Source: Halobacteria archaeon HArc-gm2
GTDB taxonomy: Archaea > Halobacteriota > Halobacteria > Halobacteriales > Haloarculaceae
Direction: 5' to 3'
DNA: 64,000 nt
NCBI GenBank assembly: GCA_025517465.1
Contig: JAOPKE010000002.1
Coordinates: 465,627 to 529,626, forward strand
A program made the translations under genes and the position numbers. The notes below the pieces were generated by a model. That model did no database searches, was not told the origin of the DNA, and saw only the letters and a program-made list of their open reading frames with translations. Below, in pieces: positions 16,724 through 24,551 of the stretch (the first letter of the stretch is position 1; each line of letters begins with the position of its first letter).

Positions 16724-17154
16724 CAACGAAGCCAGAGGCCCATTACAGCATGACGACACTGAAAGTGACCGTCGGCGAGGCGGACCGACTCGAACGGGAG
16801 ACCATACAGCGTATTCGCGCTGCAGAGCGCGGTGAGCCGCTGGACGACGACCAGCCAGTACTCAACTTCGATGACTACGCGACCCTCGCGGAGTTTCTCC
16901 GGGAGACCAATCTCGAACTCCTCGAAGCGATCCGGCGGGAGGGCCCGGACAGCATTCGCGCCGCCGCCTCGCTCGTCGACCGGGACTACCGCGAAGTCCA
17001 CCGGAACCTGAAGACGCTCGAATCACTCGGTCTCGTGCGACTCAACGATGACGGTGCCGGCACCGCGAAGACGCCCATCGTCGAATACGACGACATCGAG
17101 ATATCCATTTCGCTCGGTGAGCCGACGGACGACTCCCAGAGCGTCACGACGTAG
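16720..17154 (+). CDS. HVO_A0114-family DNA-binding antitoxin
   Basis: A 144-aa protein from GTG 16720. That start overlaps the toxin stop by 4 nt; ATG 16750 would give a 134-aa protein starting closer to the family core. A winged helix is visible in the C-terminal half (LLEAIRREGPDSIRAAASLV, then DYREVHRNLKTLESLGLVRL). The N-terminal half carries TLKVTVGEADRLERET, typical of the HVO_A0114 group. It probably represses the operon and neutralises the TumE-type partner. Confidence 0.75.
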   Translation: MTTKPEAHYSMTTLKVTVGEADRLERETIQRIRAAERGEPLDDDQPVLNFDDYATLAEFLRETNLELLEAIRREGPDSIRAAASLVDRDYREVHRNLKTLESLGLVRLNDDGAGTAKTPIVEYDDIEISISLGEPTDDSQSVTT

Positions 17155-17186
17155 ACCGATACAGGCCAGCGGGGACCGGCGTTCTC

Positions 17187-18329
17187 TCAGAGCCCGAGTT
17201 CTCGCCCCAGCACCATCCGTTGTATCTCGCTCGTCCCCTCGCCGATCTCCATGAGTTTGGCGTCCCGGTAAAACCGCTGGGGAGCGAAGTCGGTGGTGTA
17301 GCCGTAGCCGCCGAGCACCTGGACGGCGTCCTCGGCGACCTCCCGGCAGATCTCGCTGGCGTCCAGTTTCGCCATCGACGAGATCCGCGTGACGCCTTCC
17401 CCGTCGTCGTACGCCGTCGCCGCTTTGTGCGTCAACAGCCGCGCCCGCTCGATCTTCCGGTCCATCGCGACGAGCATGTCGCGGACGGCGTCGAACTTCC
17501 CGATGGGCTGGCCGAACTGCTCGCGCTCTTTGGCGTACGAGAGCGCCGCCTCGAACGCACCTTGCGCCAGCCCCACGGAGAGCGCGGCGATGGAGATGCG
17601 GCCGCCGTCGAGCGTCGCCTTCGTCTGGTCCCAGCCGTCGCCTTCCTCGCCGAGGAGTCGATCGGCGGGAATGCGGCAGTCGGTGAACTGGATTTCGCAG
17701 GTCGGCGAGGCGTTGAGCCCCATCTTGTCCCACACCGTCGTGACCTCGAAGCCGTCGTCGTGCTCCGGGTCGACGATAAAGGTCGAGATGCCGTCGTAGC
17801 CCGCACCGGGTTCGGTGACTGCCTTCACGAGTATCGACCCCGCGACGGAGGCGTTGGTGATGAACTGCTTGGTCCCGTTCAGCACGTACTCGTCCCCGTC
17901 ACGCTCAGCGGTCGTCTCCATGTCACTCGCGTCGCTCCCGCTCCCGGGTTCGGTGAGGGCCCAGCCGCCGAGGTACTCCCCCGTCGCCAGTGGCCGGAGC
18001 CATCGTTCTTTCTGTTCGTCGCTCCCGAAGTTCTCGATAGGCTTCGACGCCAGCGAGGTGTGCGCCGCGTAGGAGAGCCCGACGCTCCCGGAGACGCGCC
18101 CGAGTTCCTCCGTCACGAGCGTGTACAGCAACTGGTCGCCGCCGAGGCCGCCCCACTCCTCCGCGACTGGGACCCCGAGCATATCCAGATCGGCGAGCTG
18201 GTCGAATATCTCCGCGGGAAACCGGTGTTCGTCCTCGATCTCCTGGGCGACCGGCGCGATCTCTGCCTCGCAGAACTCTCGGACGGAGTCGCGGATCATC
18301 CGGTGCTCGTCCGGGAGGTCGAAGTTCAT
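17187..18329 (-). CDS. Acyl-CoA dehydrogenase
   Basis: A 380-aa flavoenzyme with the full acyl-CoA dehydrogenase fold: helical N-domain (residues 1-115), beta domain with WALTEPGSGSD (about 130-140) and FITNASVAG, and C-domain with REQFGQPIGKFDAVRDMLV and QVLGGYGYTTDFAPQRFYRDA. The signature GTSEIQRMVLGREL closes it. It introduces the alpha-beta double bond in fatty-acyl or branched-chain acyl-CoA and passes electrons to ETF. The start at 18329 matches the family N-terminus (NFDLPDEHRMIRD); a longer open frame to 18506 runs into AT-rich and repeat sequence. Related to the enzyme at 62630-63772. Confidence 0.9.
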   Translation of the reverse strand: MNFDLPDEHRMIRDSVREFCEAEIAPVAQEIEDEHRFPAEIFDQLADLDMLGVPVAEEWGGLGGDQLLYTLVTEELGRVSGSVGLSYAAHTSLASKPIENFGSDEQKERWLRPLATGEYLGGWALTEPGSGSDASDMETTAERDGDEYVLNGTKQFITNASVAGSILVKAVTEPGAGYDGISTFIVDPEHDDGFEVTTVWDKMGLNASPTCEIQFTDCRIPADRLLGEEGDGWDQTKATLDGGRISIAALSVGLAQGAFEAALSYAKEREQFGQPIGKFDAVRDMLVAMDRKIERARLLTHKAATAYDDGEGVTRISSMAKLDASEICREVAEDAVQVLGGYGYTTDFAPQRFYRDAKLMEIGEGTSEIQRMVLGRELGL

Positions 18330-18460
18330 GGATCGCGATTCGTCCTGTGGGAATATATAGCATTCCACGTGTGCGAGATCGAGCACTGGCATTTTGCCGG
18401 CCATACGAACGACGCCACCAACAACCCCAAACCCCTGCCGTTGACAAATCCACGAGGTGG

Positions 18461-18632
18461 GACTGAAAGGGGCGGACGGCTCGGGGAAGGCGCGGGAAGC
18501 AAGCACTGGAGCGAACGGAGTGAGCGAAGGGCGTGGTTCGAAAGGCGCTTCGCGCCTTTCGTCATCACGAGAGAGCGAAGCTCTCTCGAACGACAGCGAC
18601 CGCCCCGAGCCGAGCCGTTCGGGGCTTTCTGG
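18461..18632 (-). repeat. Dispersed hairpin repeat, copy R4 (inverted)
   Basis: On the minus strand it carries GAAAGCCCC, the linker GCTGTCGTTC, hairpin GAGAGAGC-ttc-GCTCTCTC, linker GTGATGA, hairpin CGAAAGGCGC-gaa-GCGCCTTTCG, AACCACGCC, CTCACTCCGTTCG, GTGCTTGCTT and CCCCTTTCAGTCC. It is the closest relative of R1 at 6367: the loops differ and the arms are the same. It fills the space between the acyl-CoA dehydrogenase gene and the kinase gene. Confidence 0.85.
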
Positions 18633-18723
18633 TTCTTGGCGGTCTTGAATCCCTCCGCCAGAGTGGATACTGGTTTTGCTAGAACCGAACCACTAACACG
18701 GGGCAACGCGTTACAGTGAGCAG

Positions 18724-19524
18724 ATGGCGTTTCGCCGATTCCTCCGCGGTCGCGTCCCCTGGGAGACGCTGGAGGGGGTCGTGGCCGAGGTCGCGCGCCG
18801 GTACGACCAGCCCGGGGTCCGCGTCGAGTTCCTGGAGGCGGACAACTGGCTGTCGACGCCGATGGTGGTCGACGACGAGTGGTTCGTCAAGGTGGTCACG
18901 GAGCAGAACTCCGTCGTCCACGCGCTGTTGACGGCCGGCCGGAACCTGGGGGCCTTTTCCTCCGGGCGGGAGGGGTTCTTCGAGCACTTCGGGACGCCCT
19001 ACGAGATGGCCGAACACGAACTCGAAGCGACGCGGAAGATGCGCGAAATCGGCGTCAACGCGCCCGAACCGGTCGAGGCTTTCGAGTACGACGGCGTGGG
19101 CGTCCTGGTGCTCGAGTACCTGCCCGAGTTCGAGACGCTGGAGGAACTCGACCCCGACGTCGTCGCCGAGCACGCGCCGACGGTGTTCGACTTCCTCCTC
19201 CGGATGCACGACGCCGGGCTAGCCCACGGCGACTTCCGCGGCGAGAACGTGCTCGTCTCCGGCGGCGACCTCTACTTCATCGACGCGACGAACGTCCGGG
19301 ACGAGGCCATCGAGGACGCCCGGTCCTACGACCTGGCCTGCGCGCTCGGGGCCCTCGAACCGCTGGTCGGCGCGCGCGTCGCCGTGCCCGCGGCGGCCAG
19401 TCACTACGACTCGGCGGCGCTGCTCTCGGCCGAGGAGTTCCTCGATTTCGTCAACATCCGCCCGGACCACGACTTCGACGCCGCGGCGCTGCGGGGCGAA
19501 ATCGAGAAGATAGCGACGGCGTGA
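18724..19524 (+). CDS. RIO-type serine/threonine protein kinase
   Basis: A 266-aa protein with a kinase fold of the RIO/Bud32 kind. The catalytic loop H-G-D-F-R-G-E-N has His168 and the catalytic Asp170, and the metal-binding Asp lies in LYFIDATNV (about residue 184). It has no activation segment, as in RIO kinases. The ATP-binding Lys is probably in DEWFVKVVTEQ. RIO kinases act in small-subunit ribosome maturation; this one could also be a general atypical kinase. Its own promoter would lie in the 90 nt after repeat R4. Confidence 0.8.
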   Translation: MAFRRFLRGRVPWETLEGVVAEVARRYDQPGVRVEFLEADNWLSTPMVVDDEWFVKVVTEQNSVVHALLTAGRNLGAFSSGREGFFEHFGTPYEMAEHELEATRKMREIGVNAPEPVEAFEYDGVGVLVLEYLPEFETLEELDPDVVAEHAPTVFDFLLRMHDAGLAHGDFRGENVLVSGGDLYFIDATNVRDEAIEDARSYDLACALGALEPLVGARVAVPAAASHYDSAALLSAEEFLDFVNIRPDHDFDAAALRGEIEKIATA

Positions 19525-19543
19525 GGGCGAACCTCGGCGAGGG

Positions 19544-20098
19544 TTACTCGGCGTCGGCGGGGACGTCGAAGTCGTGGTAGTGCTCGCCTTTCTCCTTCGA
19601 GAGGATGTTCAGCGCCGCGGCCGCCCCGTCGCCGGCGGAGATGACCGCCTGCCACTCCTCGGCACGGACCATCGCGCCGGTCGCGTAGGCGTCGTCCACG
19701 CTCGTCTCCATCGCCACGCCGACGTCGACGACGTCTTCGTCGGTGAACGCACAGCCCAGGCTCTCCGCGAGGTCGCGCTTGGCGCCGGTCGCCAGCACGA
19801 CGTAGGGAGCCTCGTGCTCGTCGTCCTCGGTGGAGACGGTGAAGCCGCCGCCGGTCTCCTCGACGCCGCTGACCTGTTCTTCGCGGAGTTCCGCGCCGAA
19901 ATCTTCGACCTGCGCGCGGGCGTCATCCACGAACTCCGTTCCGTCCTCACTCTCGATGCCGAGGTAGTTGAACAGGTGCGCCTTGTGCATCCAGGTCTCG
20001 TCCGTGTCGAAGACGACGGTGTCGAGGTCGTTCTTCGCGGTGAACAGCGCTGCGCTCAGGCCGGCGGGGCCGCCGCCGACGATCAGGACATCTGTCAT
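19544..20098 (-). CDS. Short thioredoxin reductase-like FAD protein
   Basis: This 184-aa protein has the FAD-binding N-terminus VLIVGGGPAGLSAALFTAKN and the C-terminal flavin-contact segment found in thioredoxin reductases (YATGAMVRAEEWQAVISAGDGAAAALNIL). The central NADPH domain and redox-active CxxC of the normal enzyme (about 310 aa) are missing. It is probably a stable family of half-size flavoproteins rather than a broken gene, since both ends are intact and codon use is normal. Function unknown. Confidence 0.78.
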   Translation of the reverse strand: MTDVLIVGGGPAGLSAALFTAKNDLDTVVFDTDETWMHKAHLFNYLGIESEDGTEFVDDARAQVEDFGAELREEQVSGVEETGGGFTVSTEDDEHEAPYVVLATGAKRDLAESLGCAFTDEDVVDVGVAMETSVDDAYATGAMVRAEEWQAVISAGDGAAAALNILSKEKGEHYHDFDVPADAE

Positions 20099-20138
20099 AC
20101 GATGGAGTGGGGCCCACTCCGAGAAAAAGATGTGGTAC

Positions 20139-20618
20139 CTAGCCGAGGAGTTCCCGTGTCCGACGGTGCCGGTATCGGAACATCGGTTCGAAGCCGACGA
20201 CAGCGAAGGGGTCGACGACGCGACCGACCGGACCGCCGAGGAGTTCGTACTCGACGCGGTCGTGGACCAGCGTCCCGTCGCCCTCGGCCGTGAAACGGTG
20301 CGTGTGCTCCCAGAACGCGAATGGGCCGTCGACCATCCCGTCGCGGAAGAGCGCGTGTCCCTCGCGCTCCCGTCGGTCGACGATCACCGAGGTCCACCGC
20401 TGGCGCGGGCCGACGCCGAACGGCCGGATCGAGGAGACGATAGTGGCCCCTTCCTCCAGAACGTCGGGGTCCAGCTGACCGTCGGGACCGGTCGCCTCCT
20501 CGATGCGGAGGTTCATCCAGTCGGGGGTCAACGCCTCGAGGCCGTCCCCGCTGGAGTGAAACTCCCAGACGTCTTCGAGCGGCGCGTCGACGTGCGTGGA
20601 CCGCTCGTACACGGGCAT
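20139..20618 (-). CDS. SRPBCC (START-like) family protein
   Basis: A 159-aa protein with the SRPBCC ligand-binding pattern: V-Y-E-R-S-T-H-V-D-A-P-L-E-D-V-W at the N-terminus, a GLEALTPDWMNLRI segment, and a C-terminal helix FEPMFRYRHRRTRELL. Such proteins bind hydrophobic ligands or act as cyclases. ATG 20618 fits the family start; a nine-residue upstream extension is possible. It sits just upstream of the short flavoprotein gene on the same strand, with 40 nt between them. Confidence 0.8.
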   Translation of the reverse strand: MPVYERSTHVDAPLEDVWEFHSSGDGLEALTPDWMNLRIEEATGPDGQLDPDVLEEGATIVSSIRPFGVGPRQRWTSVIVDRREREGHALFRDGMVDGPFAFWEHTHRFTAEGDGTLVHDRVEYELLGGPVGRVVDPFAVVGFEPMFRYRHRRTRELLG

Positions 20619-20706
20619 GTCCGCTGGTTGGGTCTGGAGAAGCAAAACGACCGGGGTACCGGTCAGTCGGCCCCTGGCGGCCGGGGGACGACGTTCCGCT
20701 GACGGG

Positions 20707-21549
20707 TCAGCGGCGCTTCAGTTCGCCGGCGCGTTCGAGAATCCGTTCGGCCTGGTTGATCTGCGGCGCGTCGATCATCTCTCCCTCGACGACGAAGACG
20801 CCCCGGCCCTCGGCGTCGGCGTCCCGCTTCGCCGTCATGATCGTCCGGGCCCACTCGACCCGTTCCGGGTCCGGCCTGAACGCGTCGTGGATCACGTCGA
20901 CCTGTGCCGGGTGGATGGCGAGCTTCCCGTCGTATCCCAGGTGGCAGCCCCGGCGGGCGTCGTCCCGGAGCCCCGCTTCGTCCTCGTATTTTGTGTAGTG
21001 CGTGTCGATCAGGTCGACGCCCGCGGCCCGCCCGGCCAGGACCACGTGCTGGCGGGCGTAGGATAGTTCAGAGCCCTGGGCAGACCGCGTCGCGCCGATG
21101 TTGCCTGCGAGGTCTTCGGCGCCGAAGACCAGCGCTGACGTGGGTGCGGCGGTCGCGATGTCGGTCGCGCCCAGGACGCCCTCGGCGGACTCGACGAGCG
21201 CGATGATGGGCAGCGGCGCGTTGCGGTTCCGGAGCTTTCGGAACAACATCCGGACCTCGTCCGGACCCGACGTCTTTGGGAGCATCACGCTGTCTGGCGC
21301 CGCGCGCTCGAGGACGACGTCGAGGTCGTGGGTGGCGCCGTGGTCGATGGGATTGACTCTGACGGCGAGTTCGCAATCGACGTCGAGATCGGCGACGGCG
21401 TCCCGAACGTCCTCGCGTGCGACGTCCTTCCGGTCGGGGGCGACGCCGTCTTCCAGGTCGAACACCACCGCGTCCGCGCCGCTCGTCGCCGCCTTCCGGA
21501 GTTTGTCTGGCTGGTCGCCCGGCGAGATGAGGACGCTCCTGCGGACCAT
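20707..21549 (-). CDS. CitE/HpcH-family CoA ester lyase
   Basis: A 280-aa TIM-barrel protein of the HpcH/HpaI-CitE group: RRSVLISPGDQPDKLRKAA, FDLEDGVAPDRKDVAR, R-V-N-P, IIALVESAEGVLG (Mg-binding Glu) and FGAEDLAGNIG. The closest known activities are citramalyl-, malyl- or beta-methylmalyl-CoA cleavage. Haloarchaea use relatives in the methylaspartate cycle, but the exact substrate cannot be told from sequence. ATG 21549 matches the family start. Confidence 0.85.
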   Translation of the reverse strand: MVRRSVLISPGDQPDKLRKAATSGADAVVFDLEDGVAPDRKDVAREDVRDAVADLDVDCELAVRVNPIDHGATHDLDVVLERAAPDSVMLPKTSGPDEVRMLFRKLRNRNAPLPIIALVESAEGVLGATDIATAAPTSALVFGAEDLAGNIGATRSAQGSELSYARQHVVLAGRAAGVDLIDTHYTKYEDEAGLRDDARRGCHLGYDGKLAIHPAQVDVIHDAFRPDPERVEWARTIMTAKRDADAEGRGVFVVEGEMIDAPQINQAERILERAGELKRR

Positions 21550-21715
21550 AGCCCCCGTTGGGACCGAACGCACGTAACTCCGATTGCCGGATAGACGCCA
21601 GACTGCTGATCGACGGACCGTTAGGTCGACGCGACCGACGCGTACGGGCTGTCCAGTGCCAGAGAGCAGTGTATGGAGCCAGTACTACTAAGCGGAGCCG
21701 AACTGAGTACAACAC

Positions 21716-22699
21716 ATGGAGTACAAACGGCTCGGTACCACGGGACTGGAGGTCTCACCGATCTGCTTCGGCACCTGGCGCTTCGGCAAGGAACACGAGG
21801 ACAGCGGGGTAATGGAGACCGACCGCGAGGGCGCTCACGAACTGCTCGACGCCTTTGCAGACCGCGGCGGGAACTTTATCGACACGGCGAACGGCTACGG
21901 CGAGGGCCGGAGCGAGAAATGGATCGGCGAGTGGCTCGCCGACCGGGACCGCGAGGACTTCGTCGTCGCTTCGAAGTGCTACTGGTCCGACGTCTCGCGC
22001 TTCCAGGAGAACCTCTCCCGGAAGAACGTCCGCGCCGAGGTGGAGGGGTCGCTCGAAAAGCTGGACACCGACTACCTCGACATCCTCTACCTGCACCGCT
22101 TCGACGACGAGACGCCCATCGAGCGCACCCTGCGCACCGTCGACGACCTGGTCAGTGAGGGGAAGGTCCACTACGTCGGCATCTCGACGTGTGACGCCTG
22201 GAAGCTGGCGAAGGGCCTCTGGCAAGCTGACGTGAATAACTACGAGGCATTCACCGTCACCCAGCCCCAGTACTCGGCGACCCACCGCGACCCCGTCGCG
22301 AACTATCTGGACGTCTGCGCCGACCAGGACCTGGCGGTCTGCCCGTACTCGCCGCTTCACGGCGGCTTCCTCACGGGCAAGTACGAGCGCGTCGGCGACG
22401 GCGAAGTGGAGGCGCCGGACGGCTCCCGAGCCGACCTGGACGAGCACTTCGAGGACTGGTACCTCTCGGAACGCGCCTGGGACGTCCTCGACGAGGTCCG
22501 TGCGGTCGCCGACGAGGCCGACGCGACGCCCGCCCAGGTCTCGTTGCGCTGGCTGATGGACCACGAGCGATTCACCTGCGTGCCGATCATCGGTGCGCGG
22601 ACCGTCGACCAGCTGGACGAGAACCTCGGCGCCGTCGACGTCGAACTGACCGACAAGCAGTTCGAGCGCATCGACGCGGCCGGGCAGGCCGACGCCTGA
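21716..22699 (+). CDS. Aldo/keto reductase
   Basis: A 327-aa (alpha/beta)8 aldo/keto reductase. Visible catalytic residues include Asp in FIDTANGYGEG (about residue 57), Lys in VASKCYW (about 86) and His in LYLHRFDDE (about 126). The C-terminal NADP-binding loop PIIGARTVDQLDENLGAVDV is present. Closest in type to general stress AKRs and Kv-beta-like reductases. Its TGA stop forms the first base of the inverted-repeat element that follows. Confidence 0.88.
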   Translation: MEYKRLGTTGLEVSPICFGTWRFGKEHEDSGVMETDREGAHELLDAFADRGGNFIDTANGYGEGRSEKWIGEWLADRDREDFVVASKCYWSDVSRFQENLSRKNVRAEVEGSLEKLDTDYLDILYLHRFDDETPIERTLRTVDDLVSEGKVHYVGISTCDAWKLAKGLWQADVNNYEAFTVTQPQYSATHRDPVANYLDVCADQDLAVCPYSPLHGGFLTGKYERVGDGEVEAPDGSRADLDEHFEDWYLSERAWDVLDEVRAVADEADATPAQVSLRWLMDHERFTCVPIIGARTVDQLDENLGAVDVELTDKQFERIDAAGQADA

Positions 22700-22780
22700 T
22701 AGTGGTGGTTGTAAACCCTTGCCGGCGTTCGACGGGACCGGCGCCATCTAACGCCGGTAATACGTTACAACCACCACTAT
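22699..22780. repeat. 82-bp element with perfect 16-bp terminal inverted repeats (M1)
   Basis: ATAGTGGTGGTTGTAA at the left end is exactly matched by TTACAACCACCACTAT at the right end (22765-22780). Inside, CCGGCGTTCGAC and TAACGCCGG continue the symmetry. A related longer element lies at 23691-23857, with the toxin-antitoxin pair between the two. It could be a MITE-like remnant or a bidirectional terminator, since it lies between convergent genes. Confidence 0.8.
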
Positions 22781-22814
22781 AAGACTGCGCCCACTGCTCG
22801 GCAATTCCGCACTT

Positions 22815-23297
22815 TCAGACTTCGTCCAGTTTCTTCTGTATCTTGGTGTAGACCTGCGGGCTGAGATTCATTCCTTCGTCGACGAGGTCGTACAGGAGGT
22901 CGCTCGCTTCGTCCGCGCTCAGCGTTTCTTCCTTCGTGCATTTCAGGAGCAGCGTCGTCACCCACCAGCATTCGACGTCGTGGCTTCGACCGACCGTTAT
23001 CAGCCCCTTGTCGTTCGCCAGGAGTACCCTTTCTCCGGCCTCGGCGTGCAGGATAACGGACGCGTCGATGACCGCGATCCCCTCTAGTGACGCTACCTCC
23101 TCCGCGCTGGGATGTGGTTCGACCACGTCCGCGTCGTCGAGAAACGCTTTGAGGGCGGCAGTCCCCGGCTTCCCACCGGTGAGGAGTTCGTCCCGAACGC
23201 CATCGGTCGTCCGAACGTCGTCGAAGGCCGCTCCGATCAGATCGAGCCGGCCGACCCGCGACAGCGGGATCAGCGCGGAGGAATCGACGACGACCAT
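22815..23297 (-). CDS. PIN-domain toxin (DUF3368 type)
   Basis: A 160-aa protein with PIN-domain acidic residues in VVVDSSALIPLSRVGRLDLI (Asp5), E-L-L-T-G-G, V-I-D-A-S-V-I and LANDKGLITVGR. This arrangement is DUF3368, the ribonuclease-like partner of UPF0175 antitoxins. The C-terminal segment KCTKEETLSADEASDLLYDL is typical of the group. It overlaps the antitoxin gene by one base. Predicted to cleave RNA when free of the antitoxin. Confidence 0.85.
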   Translation of the reverse strand: MVVVDSSALIPLSRVGRLDLIGAAFDDVRTTDGVRDELLTGGKPGTAALKAFLDDADVVEPHPSAEEVASLEGIAVIDASVILHAEAGERVLLANDKGLITVGRSHDVECWWVTTLLLKCTKEETLSADEASDLLYDLVDEGMNLSPQVYTKIQKKLDEV

Positions 23298-23590
23298 CAG
23301 ATTCGATCCAGGTCGCGATCGAGATCCTCGGCCGTGTACCCGACGTCCAGCCCCTCCTCGGAGGCGAGAGTCAGCATCTCGACGTAGCTCAGGTCCGCTA
23401 TCTCCGCCGCTTTCCGGAGCGTTACAGCGTGGTCACCGAGGAGGTCGAGAGCCCGTTCCTTTCGCCACTCTTCCAGGCCCTGCCTGATGAGCCGGCGGAG
23501 GACCTCCGACCGGTCCGCACTCATCTCTGCTTCGAGTTCCGAGAGCGCGTTCTCGTCGTCCTCGGGGATGCGAGTGGTGACAGTCTCCAT
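23297..23590 (-). CDS. UPF0175-family antitoxin
   Basis: A 97-aa protein. The N-terminus carries TVTTRIPEDDENALSELE and SRSEVLRRLI-like residues (DRSEVLRRLIRQGLEEW), resembling a ribbon-helix-helix. The C-terminus has the UPF0175 helix-turn-helix (VTLRKAAEIADLSYVEML, then ASEEGLDVGYTAEDLDRDL). It is expected to bind the operon promoter and inhibit the DUF3368 toxin encoded directly after it. Confidence 0.85.
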   Translation of the reverse strand: METVTTRIPEDDENALSELEAEMSADRSEVLRRLIRQGLEEWRKERALDLLGDHAVTLRKAAEIADLSYVEMLTLASEEGLDVGYTAEDLDRDLDRI

Positions 23591-23690
23591 CGTTACGATA
23601 ACTGACGTTACGATACAGTATAGATGTAACGACCCATCCGGCTCCGATCAGGAGAAGAATTCGACGCCAACCGGACGTGGTCGGTGGCTC

Positions 23691-23857
23691 ATAGTGGTGG
23701 TTGTAAGCCCTTTCCGGCGTCCGGCCGAACTGCGTGAGGCCGGGCTCGATAGACGAATGGAGTGAGCGCGGGCTCGACGGACGAGCAGAGCGAGTCCGTC
23801 GGCGTTCGACGTGGCCGATGCCGTCGAACGCCGGAAAAAAGTTACAACCGTCACTAT
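23691..23857. repeat. 167-bp element with 16-bp terminal inverted repeats (M2)
   Basis: The left end ATAGTGGTGGTTGTAA is identical to M1; the right end TTACAACCGTCACTAT has two mismatches. CCGGCGT and ACGCCGG follow inside each end, as in M1. The extra 85 bp in the middle hold hairpin modules (GACGGAC...GTCCGTC) related to those upstream of the DtxR gene at 35.9 kb. The right end touches the stop codon of the displaced nth tail. Confidence 0.78.
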
Positions 23858-23981
23858 CAGTCCGCCTCCGACACCTCGCTCGGATCCACCACGTCGCCGT
23901 CCACGGGATAGACGCCGACCTGGTCGCAGAGATCCTCGATAGGACAGGCGTCCGGGCCGTCGAGACACGCCGGCTTCCGGG
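23857..23981 (-). pseudogene. nth: Displaced original 3' end of nth
   Basis: On the minus strand this encodes the endonuclease III C-terminus from the Fe-S loop to a stop (K-P-A-C-L-D-G-P-D-A-C-P-I-E-D-L-C, ending EVSEAD). It has high-GC codon use like the nth body. The first 40 bp are identical to 24740-24779 within nth. It has been cut off from the gene by the 798-bp insertion and has no start of its own. Confidence 0.88.
23942..23981. repeat. Putative attachment-site direct repeat, left copy
   Basis: 40 bp identical to 24740-24779. It lies within the Fe-S-loop codons of the displaced nth tail. Confidence 0.92.
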
Positions 23982-24016
23982 TGGATACGCTACCGGTAAA
24001 TCCCAGGAACAGGTTT

Positions 24017-24048
24017 AACCAGCTATTATGGGGGTAGCTGGTTTTTTA
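24017..24048. terminator. Hairpin downstream of the small membrane-protein gene
   Basis: AACCAGCTA pairs perfectly with TAGCTGGTT (9 bp) around a 9-nt loop. On the plus strand a T-run follows directly; on the minus strand the hairpin begins at the stop codon of the membrane-protein gene. It may terminate in one or both directions. Confidence 0.6.
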
Positions 24049-24309
24049 TCCGAAGATTTGCGAGGCGACCTTGACTAATCCCATGAAAAGCAGTCCAACC
24101 ACGACCCAGTGGACTACTTTTCCGAGATCTCGAGACATCTCCGCTGGTAGTCCTGCTTCAAGCAGGAACCCCGAAATTCCAGACGCTATACCGTTTGCTA
24201 CCCCGAAAACCATCCCGAGCAGAATCATCCCGGCTACAAGTACCCCGAGGATGAGGAGTAGCAATTTTTCATCCGGTCCAATGGCGCTTTGATTTCGAGA
24301 GGCCATCAT
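24046..24309 (-). CDS. Small two-helix membrane protein of the element
   Basis: An 87-aa protein (86 if the second ATG is used) with hydrophobic helices at about residues 18-45 (LLLLILGVLVAGMILLGMVFG) and 64-83 (VVHWVVVGLLFMGLVKVA), joined by a short amphipathic stretch. Codon use is far poorer in GC than in neighbours, consistent with acquisition with the element. A TATA-like box lies at the leaderless distance. No family recognised; a viral, plasmid or host-interaction function is possible but unproven. Confidence 0.72.
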   Translation of the reverse strand: MMASRNQSAIGPDEKLLLLILGVLVAGMILLGMVFGVANGIASGISGFLLEAGLPAEMSRDLGKVVHWVVVGLLFMGLVKVASQIFG

Positions 24310-24327
24310 GTCAGCCGAGAGTTGGTT

Positions 24328-24339
24328 ATCTAATAAGTT
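24328..24339 (-). promoter_or_regulatory. TATA-like box of the element gene
   Basis: On the minus strand AACTTATTAGAT is centred about 25 nt before the ATG at 24309, giving a leaderless transcript. Confidence 0.45.
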
Positions 24340-24551
24340 TTGGGGTGGTGTGAGAGATTTTAATCAGCTTATATCGAGCTTTATGACTCTCAATGCACTC
24401 GAATTAGGAAATGAGTGCATATATAGATTGTATATAAATTGTTGCCGTTTCGAATGCTCTCTGTTAGAAACTGAATCATTTTTTAAGCGGCTGGAAACCC
24501 TCAAAACGGGGAATACAGGAACTTAATATATTGATTGCCGCTACAGGGTTC

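Noticed and set aside
23691..23857. CRISPR-like array considered because of repeated TAGTGGTGG ends
   Set aside because: Only two elements, inverted ends, no regular spacer pattern and no cas genes.
24308..24526. 72-codon plus-strand frame in the nth element
   Set aside because: It overlaps the start of the opposing membrane-protein gene, lacks acidic bias and has no clear promoter; it could be real but cannot be supported.
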